From positions 42,987,325 through 43,051,324 of the forward strand of contig QCXZ01000064.1 of assembly GCA_025024175.1 (NCBI GenBank): a DNA stretch of 64,000 nt. Reading direction: 5' to 3'. The position numbers and the translations under genes were made by a program. Below the pieces are notes generated by a model. That model did not search any database and had not been told where the DNA came from. It saw nothing but the letters and a program-made list of their open reading frames with translations. Shown here piece by piece: positions 11,496-23,997 of this stretch. The stretch comes from Rhyzopertha dominica (lineage: Eukaryota > Arthropoda > Insecta > Coleoptera > Bostrichidae). How positions within the stretch are numbered: the first letter of the stretch is position 1; each line of letters begins with the position of its first letter.

Positions 11496-13525
11496 GCACA
11501 TGCACCGTGATACCTCAAGGTGTCGTTAAATGTGATTTTTAACGCCGCATGTGATGGTATGAGTTAAATTTTGATTAAGATTACGAGAGACATGCAAAGC
11601 AAAAATTCGGTTGTGCTTTATGTTTTGTCGACAAACGTGATCTTTAATTCTAAATGTGATGGCTACGTGTGAAGTTTGGATTGAAACTATGGTGGGCATG
11701 CACCACCAGAAATCGTATTTTATTTCATGGATGTCGTTGAATATGGTTGTATCATACAAAATTTGATATATTACTTAATGGATGTTGCTGAGTATTATAA
11801 TACATTATCAAATTTGGATAAAGGCTATGAGGTATTATATTATATTAAATACCGATCTGTGACCAATTCGTTGCCTTTGTAAATAACTATGTATTTGTTG
11901 TGATTAATATTTGGTAATGTTTGTGACTGTTAGTACTTCGGCTTTCCCTACAGTCTCGTTAAGTTTAAAAAAAAAACATTATGCTGAAATGCTAAGACAT
12001 AATTTATTTTCGAATTCGAAGATTAGAGATATGGTCTGTGTGTACCCTCAACGCTTCTGTTGGAATAAATCGCGAGATATCGGCGATGAGCTCTATGCCT
12101 TTATCTCAAATTGTCCAATCCCATACTTATTGTCATGTGATTTATAAATTCAACACTAAGCCTTCTTGAATCAGGGAATCTTTAAAGGTTTGCAAAAAAT
12201 TCCATTACAGTTACAGTCATTGAGTACATAAATTAAAGTGTCGTAATTAAATTAAGCAATTGAGAACAGTCCATCAGGCCTCCTCTGAGTTCCCCAAAAA
12301 TGATTAATTATTTCGATATTTTTAATATCTGAGGCTAGATAAACAGCTGAGCTCACAATCAGGATCTTTTTTCGCTTGCTTCACTTCATACGTCTCATAT
12401 ATTTCAAACGATTATCGTAACAATGAATTCAAACAGCTCTTGAGAATCTAATGCCTTCACTGAAAATAATTTTGTGTTAATCATGGATTGGTGAAATGAT
12501 TTTAAACTCTCTCCGGTGCGGTATTTTTGTAATTTCGACAAATAAAGTTATACGACATTCACGCTGGAATACTTCCGCACAAAAGAAATATACCTCACTT
12601 ATGTGGTCAAAATACATTTCATAATAGTGATGAATATAAGCGCTATTGAATTTAAATAGATCCAAATTAAAAAAAGTTGGAACATTTCGTGAAAATTCCG
12701 GAACCCCTGTAGCTCTCTTACGCCTTGCTTTCGAAATTTATTTTTAAGTAAAACTTGTTAAGAAATTTGTAGTCATCAAAACTGTGCCTTTTTCAGGATC
12801 AAACATTAAAAAGATACTATGATACAAGCAAAAGAAGTTATAAATTGTAGTTTTTTAGTTGTCAGTAGTTATTCTGATGTACTCAGAGTCGTCGTCGCCG
12901 TGTTGTTTTAGTATTAATAACAATATTTTTGTAAAAATTAAAATATTCTACTGGCATTTTTTAGTGCAATCTAATTGTCATTTTATTACCTTTAATCCTA
13001 TTTAGCAAATATTTATACGATCTGCGCTTTCACCTCTAATGGCTGGTAGAATTGAGCTGTTAAACTAACAAATATATATATTGGTAGATAGTAGATACCT
13101 ATCGATGGGGAAAAAAACCGTTATCGAGGTATTCCATGGCGTTTGTTTTTTTTTATTGTTACTGACGTTTGGAAGTGTATAATTGCACGTTGATTTCACA
13201 ATGCCGTAATCGCACAACGCACAGTGCACGTACCGCAGACAGAGCGCCATATAAGTTCACGGCAACAATAAATAATTACTAGTTAGTTTTCAAATCAACA
13301 TATTTGTTGCTAATTATTTTTCATTTCTTAGTCTACTTTGTGTTGTAATGCAACGCATGTCCATGGCTGCGCATATTTTTTAATGGCAACCAAGCGATTT
13401 TTGTGCAGAATTGTACTTTTTTTTTAATTAATGTGATGATAATTCTACAAAAAACTAAAGTGAGCACTAGGTTTTTTTTAATGCCAGTTTCACACTTCCT
13501 GAAAAACATCCCACAGTTCGAAATC
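11496..13525. other. AT-rich non-coding stretch
   Basis: No gene or RNA gene recognised. Small ORFs at 11526-12665 lack recognisable motifs or splice context. Confidence 0.45.
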
Positions 13526-13920
13526 GGTTACAACTGAAGAAGTATTAATTAGCGTAATTAATTGCTTTAGACAATTTTAGTCACTCGTCGGTTGCTGGAA
13601 TTGAAAAAGTACAATATATAATCCTTATAAGGAACACCTTCTCCATAAGCTAAATAAGTATGATCTAGGCAGAAGTAAGCAGTTTTGTTTAACGTTGGAT
13701 AAGACTAATAATGTAAATTGTGCAAACGTCTTATTTCCTGACAAAACCACCTTTTACATAAACGGATTTATAAACAAACGTAGCTGTCTCTACCGGTCTA
13801 GTGAAATCCCTTACCGGATGATGGAGCAGCAGACACAACATCCTCAGAATTTAAATGTGTGGGTTGGTATTATTTGGGAACACGTTCTAGGTCCATACTT
13901 TGGAAATGGAATGGAAATGT
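13526..13920 (+). pseudogene. Mariner-like transposase relic, copy A
   Basis: The plus strand encodes, across frame breaks, a linker segment (KSVTTEEV, from 13526), the 'NPYKEHLLHKLNKYDLGR' segment after the N-terminal DNA-binding part, and a catalytic-core start with VLFPDKTTFYING followed by a block rich in Trp/Asn/Pro (13695-13922). The Asp in FPDK matches the first catalytic Asp of Tc1/mariner-like transposases, whose usual form is FSDEA.F. The downstream part with the remaining catalytic residues is not found, and TIRs were not identified. Two more relics of the same family lie at 54.0-54.7 kb and 56.2-56.4 kb on the other strand. Confidence 0.7.
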
Positions 13921-13924
13921 AAAA

Positions 13925-16900
13925 GCAGATATCTACTAAAAGGCATGTCTATGATATTGTGTCCGCATGGCAACCAACACAGGTCTGTTTCGCTATTGTT
14001 ATAGCTCGTCAGTGTAGGTTAGGTCTAGTACATAAAGCATGGCATATAACTGGTTTTGCATCTAAACCAAAGCAATGGTATGACGTAAGTAGAAAAGTAC
14101 ATGATAATGCCATCTGTTAGCAAAAAAAACTGACTTGGTGATAAAATCATCTAGCTGCCTAGTCGGGAACGTCTTCTTAAAGGAAGTGACCTGTATTCTG
14201 CCAAGTTGGCATGCACCTTCATTTATGAAATAGTTCCGGTTTAGGGAGCTAGATGGCTTTGTAGTCAGGTCAGTTTGTTGCTGACATATGGCATTGCCAT
14301 CTACTTTTCTATTTCTATTTTCTTTTCCATTATTTCGTCGGTAAAGTATTAATAATGGCCTGCTAGGTCCCTGATTCAAATACATTATATTTTTCACGCA
14401 GGGGTCATTTAAAAGTCAGGTGTAAAACCATGAAGTATGCAAGAGGTAGAAGCCAGGAAGAGACACGAAATTAAACAGATGTCGCCTAACTGGCTGCAAA
14501 ATTTGCTGTGCAATTTTTGTGACATGCTAGCTTGTCAAGCTGCATGAGGTCTTAATAAATAAAATCAATAAATATTTATATTTATTATATATTATATATT
14601 TGTAGTTTATTTGAAAAGAATATTTTTCACAAAAAAAATATTATCAAACCATACAAAATAAACACTATAAAAAAAATGTAAATGCCTAAAAGATATCTTG
14701 GTTGCCATCTAAAAGAAGAGATAACAAGTTACGTTGTCTTGGAAAGAATTTAAAAATAATTTGTTAATTTGTTAAGGACATTTTGCTGTAAAGTTCATAT
14801 TTACATAAATAAGCCTGTTAGTTTATAGCTTTGAGCAACCATGTATTCACTTTATGTTGTGATACCAAATACTTATTTACAATACCCGTCTCAAGCTTGC
14901 TTTACTTTTCAAACTTAAAACCTCCACACATCCCCAGACCCGTGCATTCAATTGCAAATTCAGGATTCGCTGCCGTGGTACTTCTGCGAAGGCTCAAAGC
15001 ACATGTAAACTTCAAGCTGATGCCCTAAGTGCATAGATCATGCCCGTTTCCGCATTCAGCCCCGCGGTTGTATATGCAACTTGGCATTCAAATCCGCAAT
15101 TTCTATGCAACGCTAAGCCCGTATAACTCAGAAATCTACGGCATGTTTTGAATCGGCGATCGATCCGCATGAAAATGAAATCATTTGGCGTGCATTGACC
15201 GTGTGCATGTGTATGCATGGGGTGAAGGGACCTGGGGGGGGGGATGAAAGCAATCAATCCGCGATGATGCGGACAATAGCAATTTTAAGCGACATTCTGT
15301 ACCCGGTTTTGAAGCGAAATTTGTTTACTGGAACAAAATGTTGTTTTAATATGCTGATAGCCGTGTTTATATCTGAAAATCCTCTCTTCGTGCAATATCC
15401 CTGTTGACATCGAAATGAAGGCTTAAACCAAATATAGGATATTGAAAATGCATGTTGCATGACTTTTTAACGATATTTTTAAAGAACAGAGAAACTTGAA
15501 ACTTCGGTTGCTTCTACAAAAGAGTGTAATGGTATAAACCAGGAGGGTTAGTTCACAGGTTGCCAACAACACAGGCTTGCGGATTAAAATATTCAAGTCG
15601 TTAAATAAAATGTTGGTTAAAAGATAAAATAAAAAAGGGCACCACGTGATTTACTATCTCCTTAGGAATAATATGTAATACAAATCAAGAACATTAATTA
15701 TCGTTTTAATAATTGCTTACGTACTTCCCGCATAATTAACTATCTTGACACCGATTAAAAAGAATAACAAAATTATCACAAAATGGTATACAAAACAAAC
15801 AGCATCAGGAAGATTATTAAATTATTAGTCTAATCACCCCCATAAACAAAAAAATGCTCCACTTTGCTTAAACCCATCATACTTCATTACATTTTAAGAA
15901 AAATGGCAGATTTCGTTTTATTTTATTTTAACTGTGGTTATTTGTAAGTTACAAGAGACTGAATTTGTATGCTTAGGATAATTCAATTTGCATTGTAAGT
16001 ATTTTTCATATGGTTTGTTGTGCTCTTTTTGTAGTAAAGTTATAGGCCCTGAAGAAGTAGACAAAAATCCGAATAAGATGAAAATTAGTTTTATTCCTAT
16101 GAAGAGCGAAATCCATTATATTTAAATGATATCTATAAATCAACGGTCAATAACTCTACAAATCTATATCACTATAGATATACCATACACACTGCAGTGT
16201 TTTGTGTAAGGCGCAGTACGTCTAAGCGCATTTCTAGGGTAATCTGGTGGTAATTCGTAAATCAATCGCATCTTGGGCTAGCTGACGTTAGTCGTGTATT
16301 ATGCAGTACCTACTATTTCGCAACTGTTATGAGCACGTAATACGCTGCACCCTTCTTACTCATCATAATGTATGAAACCTCGGCATCCAATATTTAACTC
16401 GCACTCTTCTCAAATAACTAACAAATAAATAGTGTGTTGCCGCAAGTGAAAAGAAATCAATTAATATTACTTGAAGCAGGAAAACTTCAACGTTGAAGAA
16501 ACGTGGTAAACGTGGAAACCGGGATTGCTGTAAATGTAGTGCTGTTATTGTATAGGCTGTGCTTGCTTTTTACGTTTTATGTCGACAAGCGCACACATTG
16601 CCGATTGTATCGGTAACAAAACCCTTTTGTAGACACTTTCACGGGGTCCTTTGTCATTAGCCGCGTGAAAAATATCCCGATGCAGTGTCAACTGTGTACG
16701 GATATTGCGATCCATCGTAGCACCTTCTCTTAAGTATTAAATAAAGTGTCTTTGTAAACATGTCAATTAAATTTTGGCTGCGTTTCAAAACTTGCTTTCG
16801 TTGAATACGTCAGAGCATTGATAAACTGGTTAATCGAAAACAGGCATATTTATAATTATACCCAGAAACAACGTTTATTGGACGAAATGTCGGGTTTTAG

Positions 16901-17175
16901 TGATCGTTAACTTTTTCTGTTATTCCCCAGTTTTGCTGCTGGCGTAGGAGGCCGATAAAGTTTTTATGGGATGGATTTTTTCGCTCAACTGTTTGATTTC
17001 GCTGTTGGTTCGTAATTACTGTGCTGCAATCAAATATTTGAAGTATTTCTCTTAAAAATTCCGTGCGAATTATTACAGGGGAGTTCACGAAACAGCTGGA
17101 AGGCTATGACGTAAAGTATAATTACATGTTGTGTTCACTGTTACAGTAATAATATCACGTACCGGAACATAAAAA
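13925..17175. other. Non-coding stretch
   Basis: No gene recognised. A run of nine or more G lies at about 15233-15242. ORFs of 60-111 codons at 14062-15460 have no recognisable family. A CCTGAAGAAG motif at about 16048 resembles the degenerate fold-back family noted elsewhere in the window. Confidence 0.4.
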
Positions 17176-18039
17176 AAAACCGCTGCAAATTGAATCAATA
17201 CTTCCACATCCAATTATCAAAATGACATTTACGTTTTTATTTCTTATGCTATACGATTAACAATCAGATTTTGAGCATTTTGTCTCTCTACACATTTTTT
17301 TTCTAAGACAAACCGTCCTCGTGATATTAGCAAAAATATATAAATTTTAAAATCGTTTTTTTCCAAATAACTCGATAATTATTAACTTAACAAAAAAATT
17401 ACAAGAGCGCTTTCTGATCAGAAATGTGATTTTCTATATAATACCAAAATTAAAAAAAAATCGTACGAGCAGGGTCCAAAATAGGTTTTTTGGAAATATT
17501 TCGAAAATGTGAAAATTATTTACTATCTGATGGCATTTTCATTTTTTGAATATATTAAATATATTCGGAGATATTTAAGAAAAACAGTTTTCTTTAAGTG
17601 ACGCTTTTTTGCTAATATCTTCTAAACAGTTTGCTGTACCGAAAATTTATAACAGCTAATAATACTCGCAGTTATACTACTAATCACATACTAAAACGAA
17701 AAAAATATAAAAAAAAATAAAAATTTGCAAAAAGGGTAGTTACCCCTCAATTTCGCCCCCTTCCCGATTCCCTACTTACCTCACAAACAATAGGTCGCTT
17801 TGGGTAGTTGAGAGTTATACGTCTGCCAAATTTCAAGTTCATATATTAAGTCTTTCGAAAGTTATCGTGTCCACAAACAATACCACAGACACACAGACTT
17901 ACAGACACAGACAAGAAATTTTTTTTGCTCAAATTTTGTTTTTTTGCGTTTTTGACCATTTTAAAGCGAATGAGCAAATAAAAATTTTTGAAAATTTTTT
18001 CCACCATACAATACTTCCCATCCGTTGGATGTGGAAGTA
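17176..18039 (+). repeat. Dispersed repeat with palindromic end, copy 1 (longest)
   Basis: Copy 1 of a family found three times here. It shares with the copy at 29.76 kb a left edge AAAACCGCTGCAAATTGAAT, followed by TACTTCCACATCCAA. Its right end is ATACTTCCCATCC...GGATGTGGAAGTA (18011-18039), which folds back on itself and repeats the left TACTTCCACATCC block in inverse orientation. It is non-coding and contains runs such as CACAGACACACAGACTTACA. Probably a non-autonomous DNA element; its superfamily is not clear. Confidence 0.75.
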
Positions 18040-20200
18040 ATAGTTTATTAGACCTTTATTGTGTGGACGTAGCATGCATAGAGCTCATATTATTGAACAC
18101 TGAAGAATTAAAAAGCAATAGTAGAGCGGAAAAATTTATAATTACCTGAAATCGTACAGGGTACTGCCGACGAGTACCGTTATAATGTATATTTTTGAAT
18201 TTTCGAATTGTTCTCAATATTCTAATGCAATGTACCATTTCCATTTACCATTTTGATTTGTGACTAGTGATAAAAGAATCTTAAAAGGGACTTTGGACAT
18301 TTAACACCAAGCGTAGTCGTCGTCTCCTGGTTTATCCATGGTTAGTTAATTTAATCAGCTATTCCTGCGGTCGGAACCGATACAGAAAGCTTAAAAGGAA
18401 CCTTTTCATGATAACAGTTTACCGCGTCGATGCAACCCGCTTTTAGGTTTTGTGAATTTCTTTAGCCTACTCCATTTTAATTTTTTCGGGGTTTAATAGT
18501 ATCAGCTTGCGTTATTTCCTTACTCCAGAGCAATATGAATTTGCGCTGCTTGATTTTTCAAGTAAATATTTAATGACATCTTCTACATTTTCTTAACTGA
18601 TTGGATGATACTAACTTTTACTAATAATCTTAAGGATAAATTATGAACTGGAATTTAAAAGGATTACAAACCTAAATTAATATTTATATTTAATATTCAC
18701 ATAACATGGAAGGTTTTCAAATCAGAAGGTGCAATCCATTCACAATTGTATTTTGCTTCGTTTAATCCCAAACTGACGCAAAATACAAAAACAGTTGTTC
18801 TTCACAATTGATTTATATTTGGAACCCAATATGGTGGTCAATTACGGTACTTTATATATCTAACGACTTTACCATAGCCTACAATCACTAAATACATTAC
18901 AGTCCCGCAATAGACGGTCATTTTAGGGCAAAATAGCAACGAGAGATGGGAAATGATTACTATATGTATGAAAAAGTATTACCAGCATTGAGGTAGTGGA
19001 CATAGACTTGGATTAGAAAGAAAGCGCAAGTAGGAAGACAAAGTTACGCGCTGATATTGTCGGTTTTGCAATCTGGTTGTGCCCCATAGGTTGGGACAAA
19101 ATCCAGTTATACTCTTATATTTCGCGATATTTGCAAAAAAGCATCATGGTAGGCTTGAAGAACAGGCTGCTCTTCGATTTCAGGTATTTTACAATTATCG
19201 GGGACATAATTTATTTGCATTGCTTTCTATTGCTTTAAACTGAACAAGTGGGATTCACTGCTCTCTGAATGTAATGTACGTTTCGCGTAAGCTATTTTTG
19301 AAATTAGCGTTCATTTATGCTTTACAATACTTCCTTTAGTTATTACTGACCGGTACAATAGCTCACACAATAAACATCTATCAAGAATGCGATGCAAATT
19401 TAATATTCTCCAGCTTTTGTGACCGCCATTCTCTCAGAGGCCGGCTGCTGGTTCACGCATACGGAAAGCTACAATTCATATTTAAAGTGGCAAAGGCAAT
19501 CTGAGAGATTTCTCCCCACGGTGGCCGGTAATAACCACCTACACGTAGAGACGGCGNAATTGGGTCGATTGTATTAAGAAAGAACAAATGTGGAAATCCT
19601 GCGTTCGTGCGAATGCTTTAGCGATGTAGAGGCAAGGCTTCGTGAAATTTGCGTAAATCATTTGGTGGTGATATTGCCCTTGGGTAAAAGTTATTAATTT
19701 TAGTATTTTTTACAGTCATTAGAAAACAAGAAGTAAGCATTTGTATGCATATTTTCCAGAGAAAGGCAGAGCTTGGTAACATTTAACATATATCTTAATA
19801 TTTTGCGTTATACACAACCTTTAATAAAAAAATGCCTTTATAATCATTTCATTTTTCAGATGTCTGTTCAAAAATATCTTTTCTCGCAGATTGTTCAGAA
19901 TTTTCAAACATCTAGTGATTGCTAGGCAGCCAAAAAATATCCGTTAGGAAATATTAAATACTATGTAACATCCAAAATAGAGATGGGCGTATGTTAGTCG
20001 TTATTGGTTAGTGTAAAATAATTTGTATATTATTCTTATATCACATTCACGCCCTTTCTTACCACTACCTCACTCGAGTTCCGGGTGACGGACAAGGCTA
20101 GCACGTTTAATTAGACCAGTCGGGCAGCCAATCAAAACNCAACATGGAAATACAAATAAATGATGCNTTAGCGAGGTAATCACACAGAGATGGATAGTTA
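18040..20200. other. Non-coding stretch
   Basis: No gene recognised. 19430-19560 is slightly GC-richer but gives no supported exon. One ambiguous base lies at 19557. Confidence 0.4.
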
Positions 20201-20206
20201 ACTTAC

Positions 20207-20271
20207 GGCGGGTGCCCTGCACCCTTGCGCTGGCCCTCTGGAAGCGGATGAAGCACACGTAGGCCGGCAAC
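20207..20271 (-). CDS. Candidate internal exon, unidentified protein
   Basis: On the minus strand a GC-rich 65-nt segment is bounded by a good acceptor (TGTTACAG ending at 20272) and a strong donor (GTAAGT from 20206). One frame reads PAYVCFIRFQRASARVQG without stops. Its length (3n+2) changes phase. The base composition contrasts with the AT-rich surroundings, as expected of a real exon. I do not recognise the protein; a spurious exon inside an unknown GC-rich repeat is the alternative. Confidence 0.35.
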
Positions 20272-20507
20272 CTGTAACATATGATTAGCAGGGATTGCCA
20301 CCCTTAGGCCCCAGTCTTTCAACCAGGCATTCCATACATTGGCCGAATGTACGGACCCACTAAACCATCTAAAACCCCTGGTGGAATAACGGTATACAGA
20401 GGTTTCTGTTCCATCTGCGAGGAACTCCTGGCACTTACACTGGCCAGGTCACTGCCGCTAGCAGCAGGTCACGGACATGGTGGTCGAGACCACGCCGTCC
20501 AGGACTC

Positions 20508-20699
20508 CTATAGCAATAGGGTGGAGGAACTGCCATAAACCTCCGCAGCCACTTGCTGCACAGACCCACTTGGTCTCGTGGCCACTGCCACCGGACTACT
20601 AATTAGTCCTGCGCCCACCGGCGCCCACACAATTACAATAATGGCCAATACACATAGTACCCCTTTCAATAAGCATATACCTCTATAAATACCTGTCAC
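20508..20699 (-). CDS. Candidate signal-peptide ORF, uncertain
   Basis: A 63-codon minus-strand ORF starts with a basic N-terminus and a hydrophobic stretch (GVLCVLAIIVIVWAPVGAG) like a signal peptide with a cleavage site near Ala-Gly, then a Ser/Val-rich segment and a stop. It lies 240 bp upstream of the candidate exon at 20271-20207 on the same strand and might be its first exon. No family is recognised and chance cannot be excluded. Confidence 0.25.
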   Translation of the reverse strand: MTGIYRGICLLKGVLCVLAIIVIVWAPVGAGLISSPVAVATRPSGSVQQVAAEVYGSSSTLLL

Positions 20700-22330
20700 A
20701 CAGGAAATGCAACTTATCCATAATGCTCAAGTGGGCACACCACTACCATTGAGCACTACATCACACACACTTATACACAGAGCCATACTCTCGTGCTAAC
20801 CTCTAGCACACTCTATGCCCGACTGTCCCATTTCTTTTACAGCCCTTGCCTTTTGTCCTAGCCCTTGCTGGCCTGCTGTTTTCTTTAACATTCCAGTAAG
20901 ACACACCTCTCGTTCGGAGTAATGGCCACATGAAGTGACAGATTTACCCATTTTCATTAATCTAAATTTTTGGTTGCTACAACTATACTATTTATTTCTT
21001 TTATTTTACTATTTTTATGTGCCGAAACACAATTTTTGCATATTTTAATGAAGTAGTAAATAAGTAGGTTTTGGTGTCTTCCTTTCGTTCGTGCTACCTA
21101 TAGCTTTTGGTTCAAATTTCTATCTCCTAATAGTGCATCTAAACATGATTAAATGTACAAAAATTTATTACTTTACTGTTTAGTATGTTGTATATACCGG
21201 TATCAAGGGACTGAGGTATACAATTTAAGCCTGAGAGTAAAATTAAATCTTCCGCATATATTCAAATATTTCAGATATCTGTTCAGATCGTTTACTTAAT
21301 ATTAATAAGTAATTGTAATTTTGTTCATGTTAATGCACAGTTTAACTTGGAATAAACTTTTGAGTAGTCCAACAGGGTATTTTTTAATTTCAATCTCTAG
21401 GTAAGATGCTACTTCTGTCCCCATAAAAAGGCGTGAAATCAGCACATTCAATCCCGGAAGTGCAAAAAACCCTTATCTCGGAACATACCTTTAAGGTTGT
21501 GTCATAAGTCTCTTATAAAATGTTTATTAACGTGATAATATTTACTGGAGATTTTTATACATATACGTTTCTCAAATTAGTCGAGCGTGTTTTGGAACAC
21601 CTCTACTAAATATATACTATCAAATCCAGGTACTGCAAGTAAAAACTTATATTCTGATGCACGGAAGTGTAATTTTTCTTTTGTTTATATTTATCATTTA
21701 TTATACTGTACTAGTTGGATTTGGTTATAATAGATTTTTACAGCAAATGAGTAATGCTTGAGATTTTTAAGTTAGGTACCTTTTAATAATACTCTAAAAT
21801 ACTAATTTACGTTCGTTGTTTGAAAGTGTAATGAGAAACGCCGGTAACAGGTTCGTTTAACTAGGTTGGCTTTTGCCGGGGTGCATCTTTTCCAACAAGA
21901 AATTAGCTCCGTGGAAGTTGGTGGTGCATTTGTCCTCGTTCTCATGCAGAATTTACGAGACGAGGATCGTGTGCAGCATTACATTGTCGCGCAATGAAGT
22001 TTCCTCAAATGAATTCGTGGTATTGCCTTTGTTCCCCGACTGCTTCGTCTGAATAAACGTACCGCAGTTTATCATCACATCTGCAGTTTAACTTGGTTAG
22101 TTTAACGTTACCTTGTAATGGTTATCTTGCTAGTTTTGGCCAATAAGAAAGTGTATTATGGATATGTACTCAAGTGATTAATTTTGTACGTCAGTGGAAT
22201 CACAGCGAATAGGCAGTCTTAGCGGGTACCTTAAAGCATAGCTTGGCTAGCCGTAAGTAAGCGGGCAAAATACAAACACAAATATATTATTATGCATTAA
22301 GAAAAATATTAAGGACAAGATCAGGTAATA
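20700..22330. other. Non-coding stretch
   Basis: 20700-20940 continues the GC-richer patch without a supported exon; the rest is AT-rich and empty. GCGCAATGAAGT at 21989-22000 is repeated beyond the hAT relic at 23986-23997. Confidence 0.4.
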
Positions 22331-22399
22331 TGAAGAAACGTTTGATAAAATTTTTCCTGAAAAACAGTGATAAGATGGGGTATAAGGAGTTACCATACC

Positions 22400-23985
22400 C
22401 ATCCTCCAAATAGTATTATTTTCTTATTAAAAAGGGAAGTATTTATACATATTCTCATGTAGATAAGTTTAATCAAATGCAGAGAAACTTGGGAAAACAA
22501 CAGGCTATTTTAAAAAGTCAAGCTATTTTATCAAATACGGCAGTAAAGGCTAGTTTTGTTGTCAGTCAAATACTGGCAAAAAATGAAACCGTTTGGGGAT
22601 GGGGAGATGATAAAAGAATGTTTGACTGCTGTTGAAGAAATAGCATTTCCTGATAAAATGAATATTAGTTTATCATGATTCACCATTGCATTCTCCGAGA
22701 ACATAGCAACAACGCTTCGCGAACGCAATGCAAAATTCGAATACTGTTCTTTGGCACTTGACGAGACAACCAAATTTAATATTACCGAAGACTTGTGTTC
22801 ACTGATTCCAGTGCAAGGGACCACAACCGGCGAAGTCCTGTACGATGAACTAAAGTCTGTGTTGGAACATTTTTCAATTTTATTAGAAAAGATTATTGAT
22901 ATATCGACAGATGGAGCACGAGCAATGTCAAGCATGGAAGTAGGAGTATCGGGAAGGCTATTTCAAGACATTAAGAAGGCCACAGGAAGGAAAATATTCG
23001 TTAACCACTGCATAATTCATCAGGAAAATTTGTCTGCGAAAAGTTTACCAAATGTCACGGCACCAATAATTAAACTAATCAATTTTATAAAGTTACCGTG
23101 AATTTAAAGAATTCTTGAAAGATTTAAACACTGAATATGGCAACGTGGTTTTTAATACCGAAGTACGTTGGCTTAGTAGAGGTGCAATGCTAAAAAGAGT
23201 ATACAATCTAAAAAGCGAAATACAATAATTGTTCGTGGATATGAGAGGATATGCCTTTCCTCATTTTGGGAATAAAGAATGGATGTGCGATTTTGGGTTT
23301 CTTATCTACATGACTCAGCATCTCAATGATCTTAATGTGGAACTTCAAGAACAGTTTATTCACAGTTGTATGATAAAATTCAGAGCTTTGAGCGCAAGTT
23401 AAAATTGTGGAAACAGCTTTATTTGCAGAGTAATGTGTCTCACTTTCCACATTTGGAAAAAGAAAATGTTACTAGTTCTTAAAAATACGCACATTGTATA
23501 GACATTTTAATCAACGAATTTCAATCACGATTCCAAATGTTCAAAGCTGAGAAGACAGCGGTTTCCATGAAAATGTTTTCCTCGCCATTGAGCCCTGAGA
23601 AATTTCCGCTTTTGACGAAAAATGCACAGCAAATGATGTCTCTGTTCGAAAGTATGTATGTTTGCGAACAATTATTTTCAACCATGAAATTAACCAAAAA
23701 TGACCACATAACAAGACTGAGTGATGTACGATTAGAAAGCTCCGTACGTGTAGCTACCTCATCAATACCGGCTGATATTGATCAGCTTGTATCGAAAAAA
23801 CAGTGCCAAATTTCTCATTAAAAATTTCAAGTACATTCGTTTTTATGTTCTTTTATTGTTTTTATTTTGCATTAAAATTTGTATATAAAATATTTATTTT
23901 TTTAATTTTTATATTGTGGCCCGCCAAAAAAAAATTTAAATTTAAATTGACCCGTTGATTAAAAAGATTGCTCACCCCTGGTGTA
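22400..23985 (+). pseudogene. hAT-superfamily transposase relic (GTF2IRD2/SCAND3-like type)
   Basis: The plus strand, in several frames, follows the order of hAT-type transposases related to GTF2IRD2/SCAND3 proteins. A helical N-terminal region (QRNLGKQQAILKSQ...VVSQILAKNE, 22480-22590) comes first. It is followed by the RNase H-like core: LALDETTKFNITEDL, LIPVQGTTTGEVLYDEL, a DISTDGARAMSS catalytic segment and a CIIHQENL segment (22751-23101). Then come the EVRWLSRG-equivalent region (23160-23200) and the C-terminal dimerisation part (YVCEQLFSTMKLTKNDH...RLSDVRLES, 23655-23745). In-frame stops and frameshifts make it inactive. The non-coding 3' end finishes at GCTCACCCCTG (about 23969-23980), resembling a hAT terminal inverted repeat; no left TIR was found. 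Confidence 0.85.
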
Positions 23986-23997
23986 GCGCAATGAAGT

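Noticed and set aside
14062..14397. 111-codon minus-strand ORF
   Set aside because: No family features; lies just beyond a mariner-like relic but does not match transposase motifs.
20347..20538. 63-codon plus-strand ORF opposite the candidate signal-peptide ORF
   Set aside because: Shadow in the GC-richer patch with no motif; the minus strand has better splice evidence.
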